Source: Acholoe squamosa (Eukaryota > Annelida > Polychaeta > Phyllodocida > Polynoidae). From it: a DNA stretch of 64,000 nt. Below, in pieces: positions 45,237-55,870 of the stretch. Position 1 is the first letter of the stretch. Every line of letters starts with the position of its first letter. Under the pieces are notes generated by a model that ran no database searches, was not told where the DNA came from, and was given only the letters and a program-made list of their open reading frames with translations. A program made the translations under genes and the position numbers. The DNA lies in assembly GCA_949317995.1 (NCBI GenBank), contig OX439047.1:2156501-2220500 (forward strand). Reading direction: 5' to 3'.

Positions 45237-48185
45237 ATGGCTGAGGAATCCGTAGCTGCAGCCAAGCTATCCGGTGACCCGGATAAGCTGACTCCGTCCG
45301 CAGAAGCTTTTCCGGAAGCTTTGTCGCCTGTTACACAGGAAGAGAGCGAGATGATGGACGTGGAGGAACCCATGGATCGCTCGTTCGAGGAGAAGCTGGC
45401 TTCATTCTCACTCAATGAGCCAGAGAAACTGCTATCTCCACTCCCAGCAGAGGGATCCGGAGCGACTGCGAGTGCTGAACCCGCAGCGACAGAGTCCGAA
45501 ACTACCCAAGTTGACGGACAGAAGGATGAGTGGAAGCCAGCAGTGGCGGAGCCTTTTCCAGCTAGTTATGATGGTCGCTACCTGTATGTCCACCCGGAAC
45601 TGCAGGCACAAGTGACCTACGCGGACGGGACACCAGTCAGGATGGACCCGAAAGTCAGGATAGCTATCGAGGGCGTCATGGCTCCCGAACAGCTGACCAG
45701 GATGCCTCCCGAGTGGCTTCGAGACTGGCCGTGGTTCCAACGGGGACTTATGGTGGACGCCGGTTTCCGTGAAACCGTGTACGCAGCTAACCGAGCCTTC
45801 GAGCTCGGAGCGTATCCGAAGCCTGACAAGTCCCTGTGGAACGTCAAGGCTACGAACATTAACTGGGTAGGCTGTGTCTGGGATACCGATGGCCAGACCT
45901 ACCCACGCCCTAGTGCTATCCGGACGCCGTGCCGGACCACTAAGGAATTCCGGGAGGCCGCTGCTAACTTCGAGCAGTGGGACGACGGTTACTACATAAC
46001 CGAACAGGAATTGGTGGATGTCCAGAACAATTCACTAATCGGATTGGACCGAGCTGCAGCCCTTCGGACGGTTATTGTCCGCCGCATGACTGCCGAACAG
46101 GAGGCACAGGAAGAGGCTAAGAGGGCCGCGGAAGCACCCGCACCTCCTATCCCCGACCTGAAGCTTGCCACCAGAAGCTCCGCCAGTGCTACATCAGCTA
46201 CCGGCAGCACTACTACTCCAGTAGAAGCCACGACCTCCAGCACATCCAGAACCCAGGAACCGGAGGAAGACTGGAAGGTCAGTAAGAACCGACGATCCGC
46301 TGCTCGGAAGCTCAAGAATCTCCCGGATTCTGCGAGAGCCGAGCCGAAACCCAGCACCTCAACCACTGGTAGTACTGCCATGGAGGTTGAGTCGTCTGAC
46401 GAGGAGTCGGTGCACGAATCCTCGGTTGAGTATGATGAGAAGGCCACTCCATCAACTCAAACCGAGGCCGAACGTTGGGCTAACGCCAAATCCGGATTCA
46501 AAACCCGGATCCCGACGTGTTTCTCCGACTGTGCGTACGGAGTTAAGAAGGACGGCTCTACCCTCTATGCCTGTCCAGACTCAATCAATAAGAACGATGA
46601 GTCGGATGATGAAGATTGGATGCGCCTTTCGGACGAGGACCCCAATCCGAGCAAAGCCTATCGAAAGATGTGGCTTATGCTAAACCACACCGAAGGGTAT
46701 TACACTTATACCCAGAGGAGGAAGCTGCGTTGGGCTTTAGAGAAGTGGTACGGTGACGATCAAAAGTCCTGTCCCTTCTCTATCTGCCAGGATGCGAGTG
46801 ATGTCTCGATCCGGACCTGGAGTACTCCAGCCCGGTTCCAAAGGCATCTGGTAGAGGCCCACTTCCACCATCACCCGGTTTACATTTGTGATCCGAGTTA
46901 TGGTAAGAAGGGCAAGAAGTGTACTACGAAGGTGCAATACAACCGACGTAGTGATCTGGCTAGACACCAGAAGAAATGCCACGCAGAAGGTTTGGACGGG
47001 GCCCGGAAGCGCATCATGGAGCTTCATCAGGAACTCATGAAGGAGTTCGATAGCCTGAGCGAGGATGCTTGGTCTAAGATCCGACCAGGGGACCAAGTCC
47101 TCTGCGAAGTTCCGAAGACCAAGGATTCGAAACTCCGAGCAAAGATAGTCCTGACTCCTGGAAAGGGTAAACTGGACATGCACGAGTCTCTCTGGCAGAA
47201 ATGCGAGGAATCCGGAAAGGATGCAAAGAGAGCTCGTGAAAGGAGCAGGAGAGACCAGAACCGTGGCGGCAACGGTAATGGTCAGAGCACGACAAAACCA
47301 AAGGTCAGAGCAGAGGACCGTTCCAGGTCCCCTCTGACAAGGCACCCCGCAGAACAGGCTCAGGGCACTCCGGTGTTCAAGAAGCCTGAACCTGCCGGAT
47401 ACGCTGGAGCCGTATCTAAACCTGGGAAAGTGAGTTCTCGAAACTTTCCGTCCTTAAACCAGGGACCTGGACCTGAGAGCCAGACCTTGGTAGTAGGAAA
47501 GGATGGTCGCCTTATGCCAAAGAAGACCACCGCATCTGCTGCCGCCGGATCTGCATCCGCTCCAGCCGCCCCACCAGTTACCTTTACCCAGGAGCAGTTA
47601 AACATGTACCTGCAAATGGGACTGAAACAGAATATACCACCTGCCTTCTGTGTACCAACGACAGGTGTGTCCGGGAGTCCTAAACCCGGAAGTGGTCCAC
47701 AGGCCGCCTCGACTCCTCCCAAGGCTGTCGCGGCACCTGAGAAACCGAAGGACGCCATTACCATTAAAACTGGTAATGCGGAAGTTTGGTTTGAGAAGTC
47801 TCGCCAAGGGGAGGCAGATGTCCAGAAGGCCATCTACACCCATTGGGAGAAGACCGTTCGGGAGAAAGCGATCGAGTTTCATCAGGGTCTCCTAAACGAA
47901 ACTCTGTTGTGTATGAAACAGGTGGGCGACGCTGAAAAGCAACGTCTCGAGACTCTCATCCGGGACGATGTAAAGGCCCAGGAGGAGGCTGCCTCAGCTG
48001 CTCAAGAAAAAGCAGCTATGGATGTACACGTGTTGGAAAAGCGTGTAAAGGAGGAGATCACTCGGAACACCAACCTGAACACTAAGTTCATGAGGGTGTT
48101 CGGAGTCGACTTGGACGAGTGGGACGGCACTCCCGAGTCGGCTTTAGCTCTTCTGAAGAAGAAGCATGCTAAGAAATCCGTTTAA
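45237..48185 (+). CDS. Third ORF of the LTR retrotransposon, zinc-finger protein of unknown function
   Basis: 982 residues from ATG 45237. The N-terminus is acidic; a conserved-looking globular part follows (about 45,550-46,080, LRDWPWFQRG and NWVGCVWDTDG); a Ser/Thr/Pro-rich linker; then a Cys/His segment at about 46,769-46,985 (CPFSIC...RHLVEAH, then C...RHQKKCH) that looks like two C2H2/C2HC fingers; a basic tract; a Pro/Ala-rich part; and a coiled-coil C-terminus. There is no signal peptide or transmembrane segment, so it is not an envelope protein. Codon use is GC-richer than gag-pol. It may be a captured host gene or a regulatory/nucleic-acid-binding accessory protein. Confidence 0.75.
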   Translation: MAEESVAAAKLSGDPDKLTPSAEAFPEALSPVTQEESEMMDVEEPMDRSFEEKLASFSLNEPEKLLSPLPAEGSGATASAEPAATESETTQVDGQKDEWKPAVAEPFPASYDGRYLYVHPELQAQVTYADGTPVRMDPKVRIAIEGVMAPEQLTRMPPEWLRDWPWFQRGLMVDAGFRETVYAANRAFELGAYPKPDKSLWNVKATNINWVGCVWDTDGQTYPRPSAIRTPCRTTKEFREAAANFEQWDDGYYITEQELVDVQNNSLIGLDRAAALRTVIVRRMTAEQEAQEEAKRAAEAPAPPIPDLKLATRSSASATSATGSTTTPVEATTSSTSRTQEPEEDWKVSKNRRSAARKLKNLPDSARAEPKPSTSTTGSTAMEVESSDEESVHESSVEYDEKATPSTQTEAERWANAKSGFKTRIPTCFSDCAYGVKKDGSTLYACPDSINKNDESDDEDWMRLSDEDPNPSKAYRKMWLMLNHTEGYYTYTQRRKLRWALEKWYGDDQKSCPFSICQDASDVSIRTWSTPARFQRHLVEAHFHHHPVYICDPSYGKKGKKCTTKVQYNRRSDLARHQKKCHAEGLDGARKRIMELHQELMKEFDSLSEDAWSKIRPGDQVLCEVPKTKDSKLRAKIVLTPGKGKLDMHESLWQKCEESGKDAKRARERSRRDQNRGGNGNGQSTTKPKVRAEDRSRSPLTRHPAEQAQGTPVFKKPEPAGYAGAVSKPGKVSSRNFPSLNQGPGPESQTLVVGKDGRLMPKKTTASAAAGSASAPAAPPVTFTQEQLNMYLQMGLKQNIPPAFCVPTTGVSGSPKPGSGPQAASTPPKAVAAPEKPKDAITIKTGNAEVWFEKSRQGEADVQKAIYTHWEKTVREKAIEFHQGLLNETLLCMKQVGDAEKQRLETLIRDDVKAQEEAASAAQEKAAMDVHVLEKRVKEEITRNTNLNTKFMRVFGVDLDEWDGTPESALALLKKKHAKKSV

Positions 48186-49689
48186 AGCATGCTAGGGTTA
48201 TTTCTTCCATAATTTTTTTTCCAACACCAAATGACCAGATATAGTCTTTGCGGAACCCTAAAGGTCTGCGAATGCTTTTACTAGTGCATGAACACCTATG
48301 CTATGTGTTCCGGGTTCCTTTGACCAGTCTATTATTCAGGTTGTATAACATTTATTACACCCTGAATAGCCTATTCGGATTTATAATTTCATCCATGAAC
48401 AATCCGATAGTAGACTTGCTGCTGTGAGACGTATCCGGATGCCAGTTCCAGACTCCTGCTGTTACCCGTGCTAACCAATTACTAGGATGGACTTTACGAT
48501 TTACCTCTACAACTCATCTGTACTCCCGAATGGACTTATATCTCTACTACTATCACTTCCGGATCAACCTATATCGGACTATTATTTTACTTATGTCAAC
48601 TAAAACTTAAAAAGGATTACGTTCTCTACACAGTTGACACATCCGGACTAATATTCTACAAATCTACACCATTTGGATATACTATAAACTTTAGCACTAC
48701 TAGAGGATTGTGGGTAGCTGCCCCAAATCAACTACCGTGTTCACTCAATATAAGGAAACTATAAACTTTAGCACGTCCATCCCGTGGTTAGCTGACCACA
48801 CCTACCTACTAGTACCCGGAGGATACAGCAGAAGACTCCAGCAGCATTTATAATTCCTGTATATTGTATATAATGTCATATTTCTATTTTTCTATAATAT
48901 TATATGTATGTACATATCCACTAGATACATATTATAATACGGGTACATAGACATTTCCTGATACGGATCTCTAATCACTATTAGTATTTATATTATAAGA
49001 TCCGTTAAACTTCACCAGATAACACATATTATTGTCCTGCGAGACAAAATATATAATAAGTATAATGATCTGGTGCTATAAAGGTTATTAGGTACACGGT
49101 GATAATATATTATTATATTCATTACCACACCGTGATGCTTTTTTTTCAAGTGTATGTTATAAATAATCATATTCGTACTACTCACGGAATCCTTAACGGA
49201 TTCGTATAATATTAATATACGACATGTCATTAGATAGTGATGTTACTATAACAGTCTTCTTTAAGACTACATATTCAAATGTGTTGTCAATGACTACAAA
49301 CACACATACGGATGTTATTTTGTGATATGTTTTATTATCGACAGTTCCGTTACATATAGCTGTCATCATCACATGTATACGATTCATATTACTTGTCTTA
49401 TTAATTATACCTGAAATATAATACAATATTATGTGGTATAATAATTAAATAGACAGTTCCGTTTCACATAACTGTCTCTTCTTCAAGTAATTCGTATAAT
49501 ATTTCAACATCCTAATCGTTATATGTAACTAAATTTCACTATCGAATATATATATATGACATCTGGTTCACAATTTATTTAGTGTTAATACCTATGGTTG
49601 TACCTCTATTACTAAAGGTTTAGACATGTAGAAATGTTATCCTGGTAATATTATACGTATAACACCCTCCTAAATGTCTGGGGGAGTGG
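48186..49689. other. Long AT-rich untranslated region before the 3' LTR
   Basis: 1.5 kb without a supported gene. CTATAAACTTTAGCAC occurs twice (about 48,680 and 48,758) and ACAGTTCCGTT also recurs. The final GGGGGAGTGG (49,680-49,689) is a likely polypurine tract for plus-strand priming. Confidence 0.6.
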
Positions 49690-50066
49690 TGTAGAGGTAC
49701 ACTTTACTAAACCATAGGAGTTGGGTACCGTCTGACGTGGCGGGTGAGTCGAGTCGTCGGACGTTCCTCAGGTTCCGGATAGGTGGCAGCACCGATCCGG
49801 GTCTGTGGGGACATCTGACGACGAACACCTGGGTCCGTATATAAAGCCCAGGGCTCAGCCGCTACGTCAGAGGCCCTTCTGGCCTCCACACTATGTAAAC
49901 CACTGTCTTTAAATATTAGCTGCCTCTTTGATATCATTCGGCAGCCGTGAGTGTGCATTAAGTAATAAACCTAACCGTTGGCATACACTTGGAATACTGT
50001 CTTACTCTTTCTTTCCGAATCGTAAGACCCGAACCCCCCAGGTCCGTAAGGCCACAAAACCTTACA
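49690..50066 (+). repeat. 3' LTR
   Basis: 377 bp, same features as the 5' LTR, followed by the GTAG target-site duplication at 50,067-50,070. Confidence 0.95.
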
Positions 50067-50408
50067 GTAGTATGTTGAATATTAAATGAAGTTGCTTAAG
50101 GTTTCACACCTGAATTTCTTTTTCATTTTCATGCTATTATGAGACATATTTGCCTTATAGAAAAAGGGTATAGAAGTGATATTAATCCATTTTTTATTTT
50201 TCTGGAGCACGCGTAATCTCGGGAAAGTGTGAAAATAATGTGAATTTTTATTTTTCAAAGCACCCAACGGTGAAAAAGTGTGTGTTAATAGATGTTTTAT
50301 AGCTTCAAAATGAATGTACAAACAGTTTTCTATAAGGAAATGAGGTTAAAAGGTGCTCTGATTATGTTAGGTTCACGTAGGGCTTGATATCCAAATGTAT
50401 GCAAAACT

Positions 50409-50790
50409 CGAGGCGTCTGCGATGAAAACCCCCCTTTTTTTGGTAATGTTTGAGACTCAACGGTACAAAAGTGTCTTCAGTGAGGCCTGTACTGTTTTTT
50501 ACCCTTGAAACTAGATATATTGAGGATTAATTAAAGAGATTTTGGGGCTGATCAGGGCATTATTGACATAACTACTGTAAAGTTGGTGTTTCAAAGAAAA
50601 ATATTTCTAAAATTTCAAAATTTTGATAATTTTGTCAGGGCACCCACAAAACAATTTTTAAAGATACAGTTTTGAAATCTTGCATGCCTGATCTACTTGG
50701 CTATAGGCATTTGCAGACTAAATTTCAAGTTGTTGGGACCTACCAAACTTGTTTTATAGCAATCATAGAGTTTTCGTCGCAGACGCCTCA
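50409..50790. repeat. Two motif copies, right arm of the DNA transposon
   Basis: Minus-oriented variant at 50,409-50,429 (GATGAAAAC end) and plus-oriented copy at 50,770-50,790 of TTTTCGTCGCAGACGCCTCA. The outermost copies of the whole element (34,990 and 50,770) point away from each other as inverted subterminal sites. Confidence 0.85.
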
Positions 50791-51230
50791 CAAAAAATGT
50801 TGAGATTTGGTTGACCTTGAATAAAAACTGCAGTTTTTGGAGGAAGCCAGTCCGCCAGGGGTTTTCATAGAGCCAAGATGATGCTTTATCAATAAAATAA
50901 AGTTTTGTAATGTTACTCTGACTTTTGTCTTGCTGTAGTGTGTGCACCAAAAAAGAACACTTTTTCTGACAGTTACCCATATATATGTGGATATCTGTAA
51001 CAATAATACTCACTTGTCATCTACAATCTCTGTTACGTGGTGACTTAAATGTAGGTTAAAAGATATCAGAACCTGCCATCAGGGAAGGGGAAAGGAGTGG
51101 TAGTAAACACAGTATGATACTTTATAAGAACTAAAAATCAGGGAGGAAGCAGGGGTCATATGGAATGTTATATAAGATATGTAAGACTTACTAACAGAGG
51201 AGGGGGGATGGCAGTCATAGTAAATATTAA

Positions 51231-51905
51231 AGGGATTCTCCACCATCTATTCCATCGCCACCTTTGGCCAAAAATCCCTAATTTTACCTAAACTCATAAT
51301 ATATGCTTATAACCCTTTTGTATATGCCCTAAATTATTACTATCAAGCTGTTGAATATCAGACTTCTGCACCTTTCCTCACAAAACATTAAGATTCCCTT
51401 TGAGCCAACTTCATAGATTTCTGTAATTGAGGAAAATTTTCATAAATCTGTATCTTCTAGATTCTGCCAGTAACTTTCCAATTCTCAACTCATAAAATGT
51501 TCATAATGATTGTATCTTAATCCCTGCAAAGTCTGGCATACAGATTCTAGCCAGTCTTTTTCCGGTACTGAGAAATTCCAACAGTATTCATTTCCGCTTT
51601 CTTGCTTAAATTATTCATGGCTCTTTTGTTTTTCCTATGACAAATGATCTCTACTAGACAAATGAGAAGTTGAGTAAAGATATTGCTGGTCAATTTTTCA
51701 ATATTTGAGAAAATGATGAAAAATGAGGGTTTCTCCTATAAGCGGTTATAGTTAAGGATTCCCAATCTTCGGAAGCTGAGACTAGCACAATGAACCATGG
51801 TTTTTATTGCTTCAGCTACCTCATAATACATAAAACTAATATAATCCAAAGTAATAAGGAGGAACTGCTGGTAGTTTAGGATTTAGTAAATAGTGAAAAA
51901 TCCCT
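51231..51905. mobile_element. TTAA-flanked MITE, 675 bp
   Basis: It begins AGGGATTCTC and ends GAAAAATCCCT (imperfect terminal inverted repeats) with TTAA on both sides (51,227-51,230 and 51,906-51,909). TTAA duplications fit piggyBac- or Kolobok-type non-autonomous elements. It interrupts the decayed outer edge of the 57-bp array. Confidence 0.6.
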
Positions 51906-51944
51906 TTAAATCATTTTATGTACAGTACCTACCATAAATAAAGG

Positions 51945-54003
51945 GGCAGGGGTCGCAGTAGCAGTGTGGGTGTATTGTTATATATAAGACGTACCTGTAT
52001 GGAAGGGGCAGAGGTCCTAGTAGCAGTGACGGTGTATTATATAGAACCTACCATCAGGGAAGGGGCAGGGGTCCTAGTAGCAGTGACGGTGTATTATATA
52101 GAACCTACCATCAGGGAAGGGGCAGGGGTCATAGTAGCAGTGACGGTGTATTATATAGAACCTACCGTCAGGGAAGGGGCAGGGGACGTAGTAGCAGTGA
52201 CAGTGTATTATATAGAACCTACCATCGGGGAAGGGGCAGGGGTCGTAGTAGCAGTGACGGTGTATTATATAGAACCTACCATCAGGGAAGGGGCAGGGGT
52301 CGTAGTAGCAATGACGGTGTATTATATAGAACCTACCATCAGGGAAGGGGCAGGGGTCGTAGTAGCAGTGACGGTGTATATATAGAACCTACCGTCAGGG
52401 AAGGGGCAGGGGTCGTAGTAGCAGTGACGGTGTATTATATAGAACCTACCACCAGGGAAGGGGCAGGGGTCGTAGTAGCAGTGACAGTGTATTATATAGA
52501 ACCTACCGTCAGGGAAGGGGCAGGGGTCGTAGTAGCAGTGACGGTGTATATATAGAACCTACCGTCAGGGAAGGGGCAGGGGTCGTAGTAGCAGTGACGG
52601 TGTATTATATAGAACCTACCATCAGGGAAGGGGCAGGGGTCGTAGTGGGAGTGATGGTGTATTATATAGAACCTACCGTCAGGGAAGTGGTAGTGGTCCT
52701 AGTAGCAGTGACAGTGTATATATAGAACCTACCGTCAGGGAAGGGGCAGGGGTCATAGTAGCAGTGATGGTGTATTATATAGAACCTACCATCAGGGAAG
52801 GGGCAGAGGTCGTAGTGGGAGTGACAGTGTATTATATAGAACCTACCATCAGGGAAGGGGCAGGGGTCGTAGTGGGAGTGATGGTGTATTATATAGAACC
52901 TACAGTTATGGAAGGGAGTGATGGTGTATTATATAGAACCCTCCGCCAGGGAAGTGGCAGTGGTCCTAGTAGCAGTGACAGTGTATATATAGAACCTACT
53001 GTCAGGGAAGGGGCAGGGGTCATAGTAGCAGTGATGGTGTATTATATAGAACCTACCATCAGGGAAGGGGCAGGGGTCGTAGTAGCAGTGACAGTGTATT
53101 ATATAGAACCTACCATCAGGGAAGGGGCAGGGGTCGTAGTGGGAGTGATGGTGTATTATATAGAACCTACCGCCAGGGAAGTGGCAGTGGTCCTAGTAGC
53201 AGTGACAGTGTATATATAGAACCTACTGTCAGGGAAGGGGCAGGGGTCGTAGTAGCAGTGACGGTGTATTATATAGAACCCACCATCAGGGAAGGGGCAG
53301 GGGTCGTAGTGGGAGTGATGGTGTATTATATAGAACCTACCGTCAGGGAAGTGGCAGTGGTCCTAGTAGCAGTGACGGTGTATATATAGAACCTACCGTC
53401 AGGGAAGGGGCAGGGGTCATAGTAGCAGTGACGGTGTATTATATAGAACCTACCATCAGGGAAGGGGCAGGGGTTGTAGTAGCAGTGACAGTGTATTATA
53501 TAGAACCTACCATCAGGGAAGGGGCAGGGGTCGTAGTAGCAGTGACGGTGTATTATATAGAACCTACCATCAGGGAAGGGGCAGAGGTCGTAGTGGGAGT
53601 GACAGTGTATTATATAGAACCTACCATCAGGGAAGGGGCAGGGGTCGTAGTGGGAGTGATGGTGTATTATATAGAACCTACAGTTATGGAAGGGGCAGGG
53701 GTCATAGTAGCAGTGACAATGTATATATAGAACCTACCACCAGGGAAGGGGCAGGGGTCATAGTAGCAGTGACAATGTATATATAGAACCTACCATCAAG
53801 GAAGGGGCAGGGGTCGTAGTAGCAGTGATGGTGTATTATATAGAACCTACCGTCAGGGAAGGGGCAGGGGTCGTAGTAGCAGTGACAGTGTATTATATAG
53901 AACCTACCATCAGGGAAGGGGCAGGGGACGTAGTAGCAGTGATGGTGTATTATATAGAACCTACCGTCAGGGAAGGGGCAGGGGTCATAGTAGCAGTGAC
54001 GGT
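51945..54003. repeat. 57-bp minisatellite built from the end of a kringle exon and its donor
   Basis: About 36 units. On the minus strand each unit reads YYDPCPFPDG followed by GTAGGTTCTATA, that is, the last codons and the splice donor of the kringle exon at 55,037-55,171, plus the first intron bases. Most units are 57 bp (19 codons); a minority with GTATATATAG are about 2 bp shorter and shift frame. Decayed units continue to about 51,060, across the MITE. Confidence 0.92.
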
Positions 54004-54006
54004 AAG

Positions 54007-54128
54007 CTAATAGATGATGCATATCGGGGCCCTAGGGCTGTATATGCTGTATATACCTGAGCCGCGGAGCGGCGAGGGTATATACAGCATATACAGCCCG
54101 TGGGGCCCCAATATGCATCACCTAATAG
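54007..54128. repeat. Long near-perfect hairpin
   Basis: Arms of about 50-55 bp share GATGCATAT, GGGGCCC and GGGCTGTATATGCTGTATA and pair with only a few mismatches around a short GC-rich centre. It starts where the 57-bp array is interrupted, so it is part of the insert between the array and its source exon. Confidence 0.75.
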
Positions 54129-54292
54129 GTTTATACCACCGTTTCCTCCATTTTGTATTAATTTCTTACCTGATATCCAAAGATTATAGCCAGGAGAATA
54201 CATTTTGTAAAAGCAAGCGACACGGCCCGGGTCAGCGCTCTGCGCAAAGCCATTGTTTTTGTTCCTTGCCGGGAGAGGTACCGCTGTGTATA

Positions 54293-54697
54293 CAGTCACT
54301 TTTCGTATGGAATCCAACCATGACAAGTTTTCAAATTAAAACATACATATCCTTAGACATTCTAGATGAGTACTCCATGCTTGATATGTCCAATATATTC
54401 AAAATAAATAAGAATCCATTGATTTTCCCAACGTACGCGTGTCGCGGTCCAGCCATTCCCACCCGCCTCCTTGTTCGGCGAAAGTGTGTCAGTGGCCCGC
54501 ATGTAGATATAGGTCAACTGCTCGCCATACAAGAAAGACGCCGAAAATTTCGGACCCGTTTGGAAAATCAATGGATTCTTATTTATATCGAAGAAAATGG
54601 AGAAAACTAGCACGCATTACTCGTCTATGGATCGAAAACTTCTTGTGATTTCAATATTATAACATAAAAAGGTTGGATTCCATACGAAAACTGACTG
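54293..54697. mobile_element. Foldback element
   Basis: The ends CAGTCACTTTTCGTATGG (54,293) and its complement (54,671-54,697), and inner matches around AATAAGAATCCATTGATTTT (54,407-54,427 and 54,562-54,585), make an imperfect inverted repeat of about 400 bp. No open gene is inside that I can support. Confidence 0.55.
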
Positions 54698-54734
54698 GAA
54701 ACATAGCAGGTTAGAACTTATTTATTTTGGCATT

Positions 54735-55005
54735 GTGTTTCATCACCGTTCAGTGTGGCGCTATGGCTAAGGCCTTCGCCTACCACCACTGCGGCCGGGG
54801 TTCAATCCTCATACGAGTTGGGACGATTTTTCACATTGAAACAATGGCGAGGCTAAATTTCTATGTCCGCCAGCGTCTCCAAAAATATTCTAAGTCCAAC
54901 TTGACCTCGAAAAAGTATATACCAAAAATTTCAAAAATGCACATGGGTGGTATATGCAGAATAATGCACGGCTAAACTGCATATAAACCCACCGGAAGTG
55001 CCGAA
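54735..55005 (+). mobile_element. tRNA-derived SINE (candidate)
   Basis: A-box-like TGGCTAAGGCC (54,764-54,774) and a good B box GGTTCAATCC (54,799-54,808) are 35 nt apart, as in tRNA promoters, but the acceptor arms do not pair, so it is not a working tRNA gene. A tRNA-unrelated body follows. Confidence 0.5.
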
Positions 55006-55036
55006 ATCGTGGTATAATGTATTATATAGAACCTAC

Positions 55037-55171
55037 CGTCAGGGAAGGGGCAGGGGTTGTAGTAGCGGTGTGAGTGTGGCGTCTGTGAGCTCCATTTCTG
55101 ACACATGAACCCTGACCTTGTCTTGTTCACCTTGCCACCATACTCATGTCCTGCCTTGGTTGTGGTGCATT
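55037..55171 (-). CDS. Kringle 6, first-half exon
   Basis: 135 nt, acceptor TTTTTTCCAG, donor GACG|GTAGGT, phase 1 both sides. It codes (E)CTTTKAGHEYGGKV, then TRSGFMCQKWSSQTPHSH and YYNPCPFPD. The Cys, GxxY, SGxxCQxW and PHxH features are those of the kringle N-terminal half. The second half is 20.5 kb away at 34,447. Confidence 0.92.
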
Positions 55172-55613
55172 CTGGAAAAAAATAACAATACTTGATGATT
55201 CTTTTTAAAGCCAATTATTGATGTATATATACCTCAGTTTGCTAAGAAAATCACTTGCTGAACTGTCAACATCTTTCCAGACTGGTTACAAGATCAGGAT
55301 GCTAATTGGCTGAGAGATAGTGGCACAAAAAACAACAAAAATAAACCTATATGTTTTGATATCATTAAAGAATAGTGTACACAGAGCTGAATACTGTCAG
55401 CAAGTCTCAGTCATCTTAAAGTTTACTTTTAGGTACTAAAACAAGATACAAACACGGAATGGCACATCATCATACAACACCGACAGGGTCAGATCAAGGA
55501 TTTTGAAAAGGGGGGCGCACCCCTCATTTAGCCCCTAATTTTGACTAAATTCTAGGGTGAAGGGAAAAAGGGGGGGGGGTGCGCCCCTGCGCCCCCTCTA
55601 AATCTGCCACTGA

Positions 55614-55684
55614 TTACACCTACCACAGAATGGTACAGTAGTCCCAGAGAACGTCGGGATCAGTCGCCAGGGACCACGGTCCCT
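55614..55684 (-). pseudogene. Decayed duplicate of the kringle 5 second-half exon
   Basis: The stretch GGACCGTGGTCCCTGGCGAC to TACCATTCTGTG|GTAGG (minus strand) parallels the end of the exon at 55,732-55,870. It lacks the first cysteine codon (TGC to TCC), has lost several bases before the last cysteine, and has no upstream half. It keeps the donor. Confidence 0.7.
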
Positions 55685-55731
55685 CCATATGATATACGTT
55701 ACATACCTATAGATACATACATGACACCTAC

Positions 55732-55870
55732 CACAGAATGGTACGTCACAGTAGTCCCACAGTACGTCGGGATCAGTCGTCAGGCACCACGGACCATTCG
55801 GCTCCCACATGTCTGGGTTTCTGCAGAAATTTGATGAGTCAGCAAAATTGTCATCTGGAAACTGTTCAAT
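55732..55870 (-). CDS. Kringle 5, second-half exon
   Basis: 139 nt, acceptor TTTGTTGCAG, donor TGTG|GTAGGT; phase 0 in, phase 1 out. It codes [20 protein letters not shown], then GPWCLTTDP and WDYCDVPFC. It pairs with the exon at 56,221. Confidence 0.9.

Larger units (their letters stand above)
37232..50066 (+). mobile_element. Complete Ty3/gypsy-type LTR retrotransposon with third ORF
   Basis: Two 377-bp LTRs (37,232-37,608 and 49,690-50,066) beginning TG and ending CA, flanked by the 4-bp target-site duplication GTAG (37,228-37,231 and 50,067-50,070). I see one difference between the LTRs (T/A at about 37,451 versus 49,909), so the insertion is very recent. Gag, pol (PR-RT-RH-IN order) and a 980-codon third ORF are all intact. 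It is inserted in an older DNA transposon within an intron of the kringle gene, on the opposite strand to that gene. Confidence 0.95.
34596..50978 (+). mobile_element. DNA transposon with 20-bp terminal inverted repeats, split by an LTR element
   Basis: The left end gggtgactgtcagaaaaagt (34,596-34,615) matches the reverse complement of 50,959-50,978 at 19 of 20 positions. Without the nested LTR element and its duplicated 4 bp, the transposon is about 3.5 kb. It holds eight copies of TTTTCGTCGCAGACGCCTCA or close variants and a spliced + strand gene. No DDE transposase core is recognised, so it is either non-autonomous or of a type I do not know. A clear target-site duplication is not visible (ATA on both sides is the best candidate). 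Confidence 0.7.

Noticed and set aside
51966..54010. + strand frames with YYIEPTIREGAGVVVAVTV repeats
   Set aside because: Antisense reading of the 57-bp array derived from a kringle exon edge.
54735..54830. tRNA gene
   Set aside because: A and B boxes are present but the acceptor and anticodon arms do not pair well; a SINE is the better reading.
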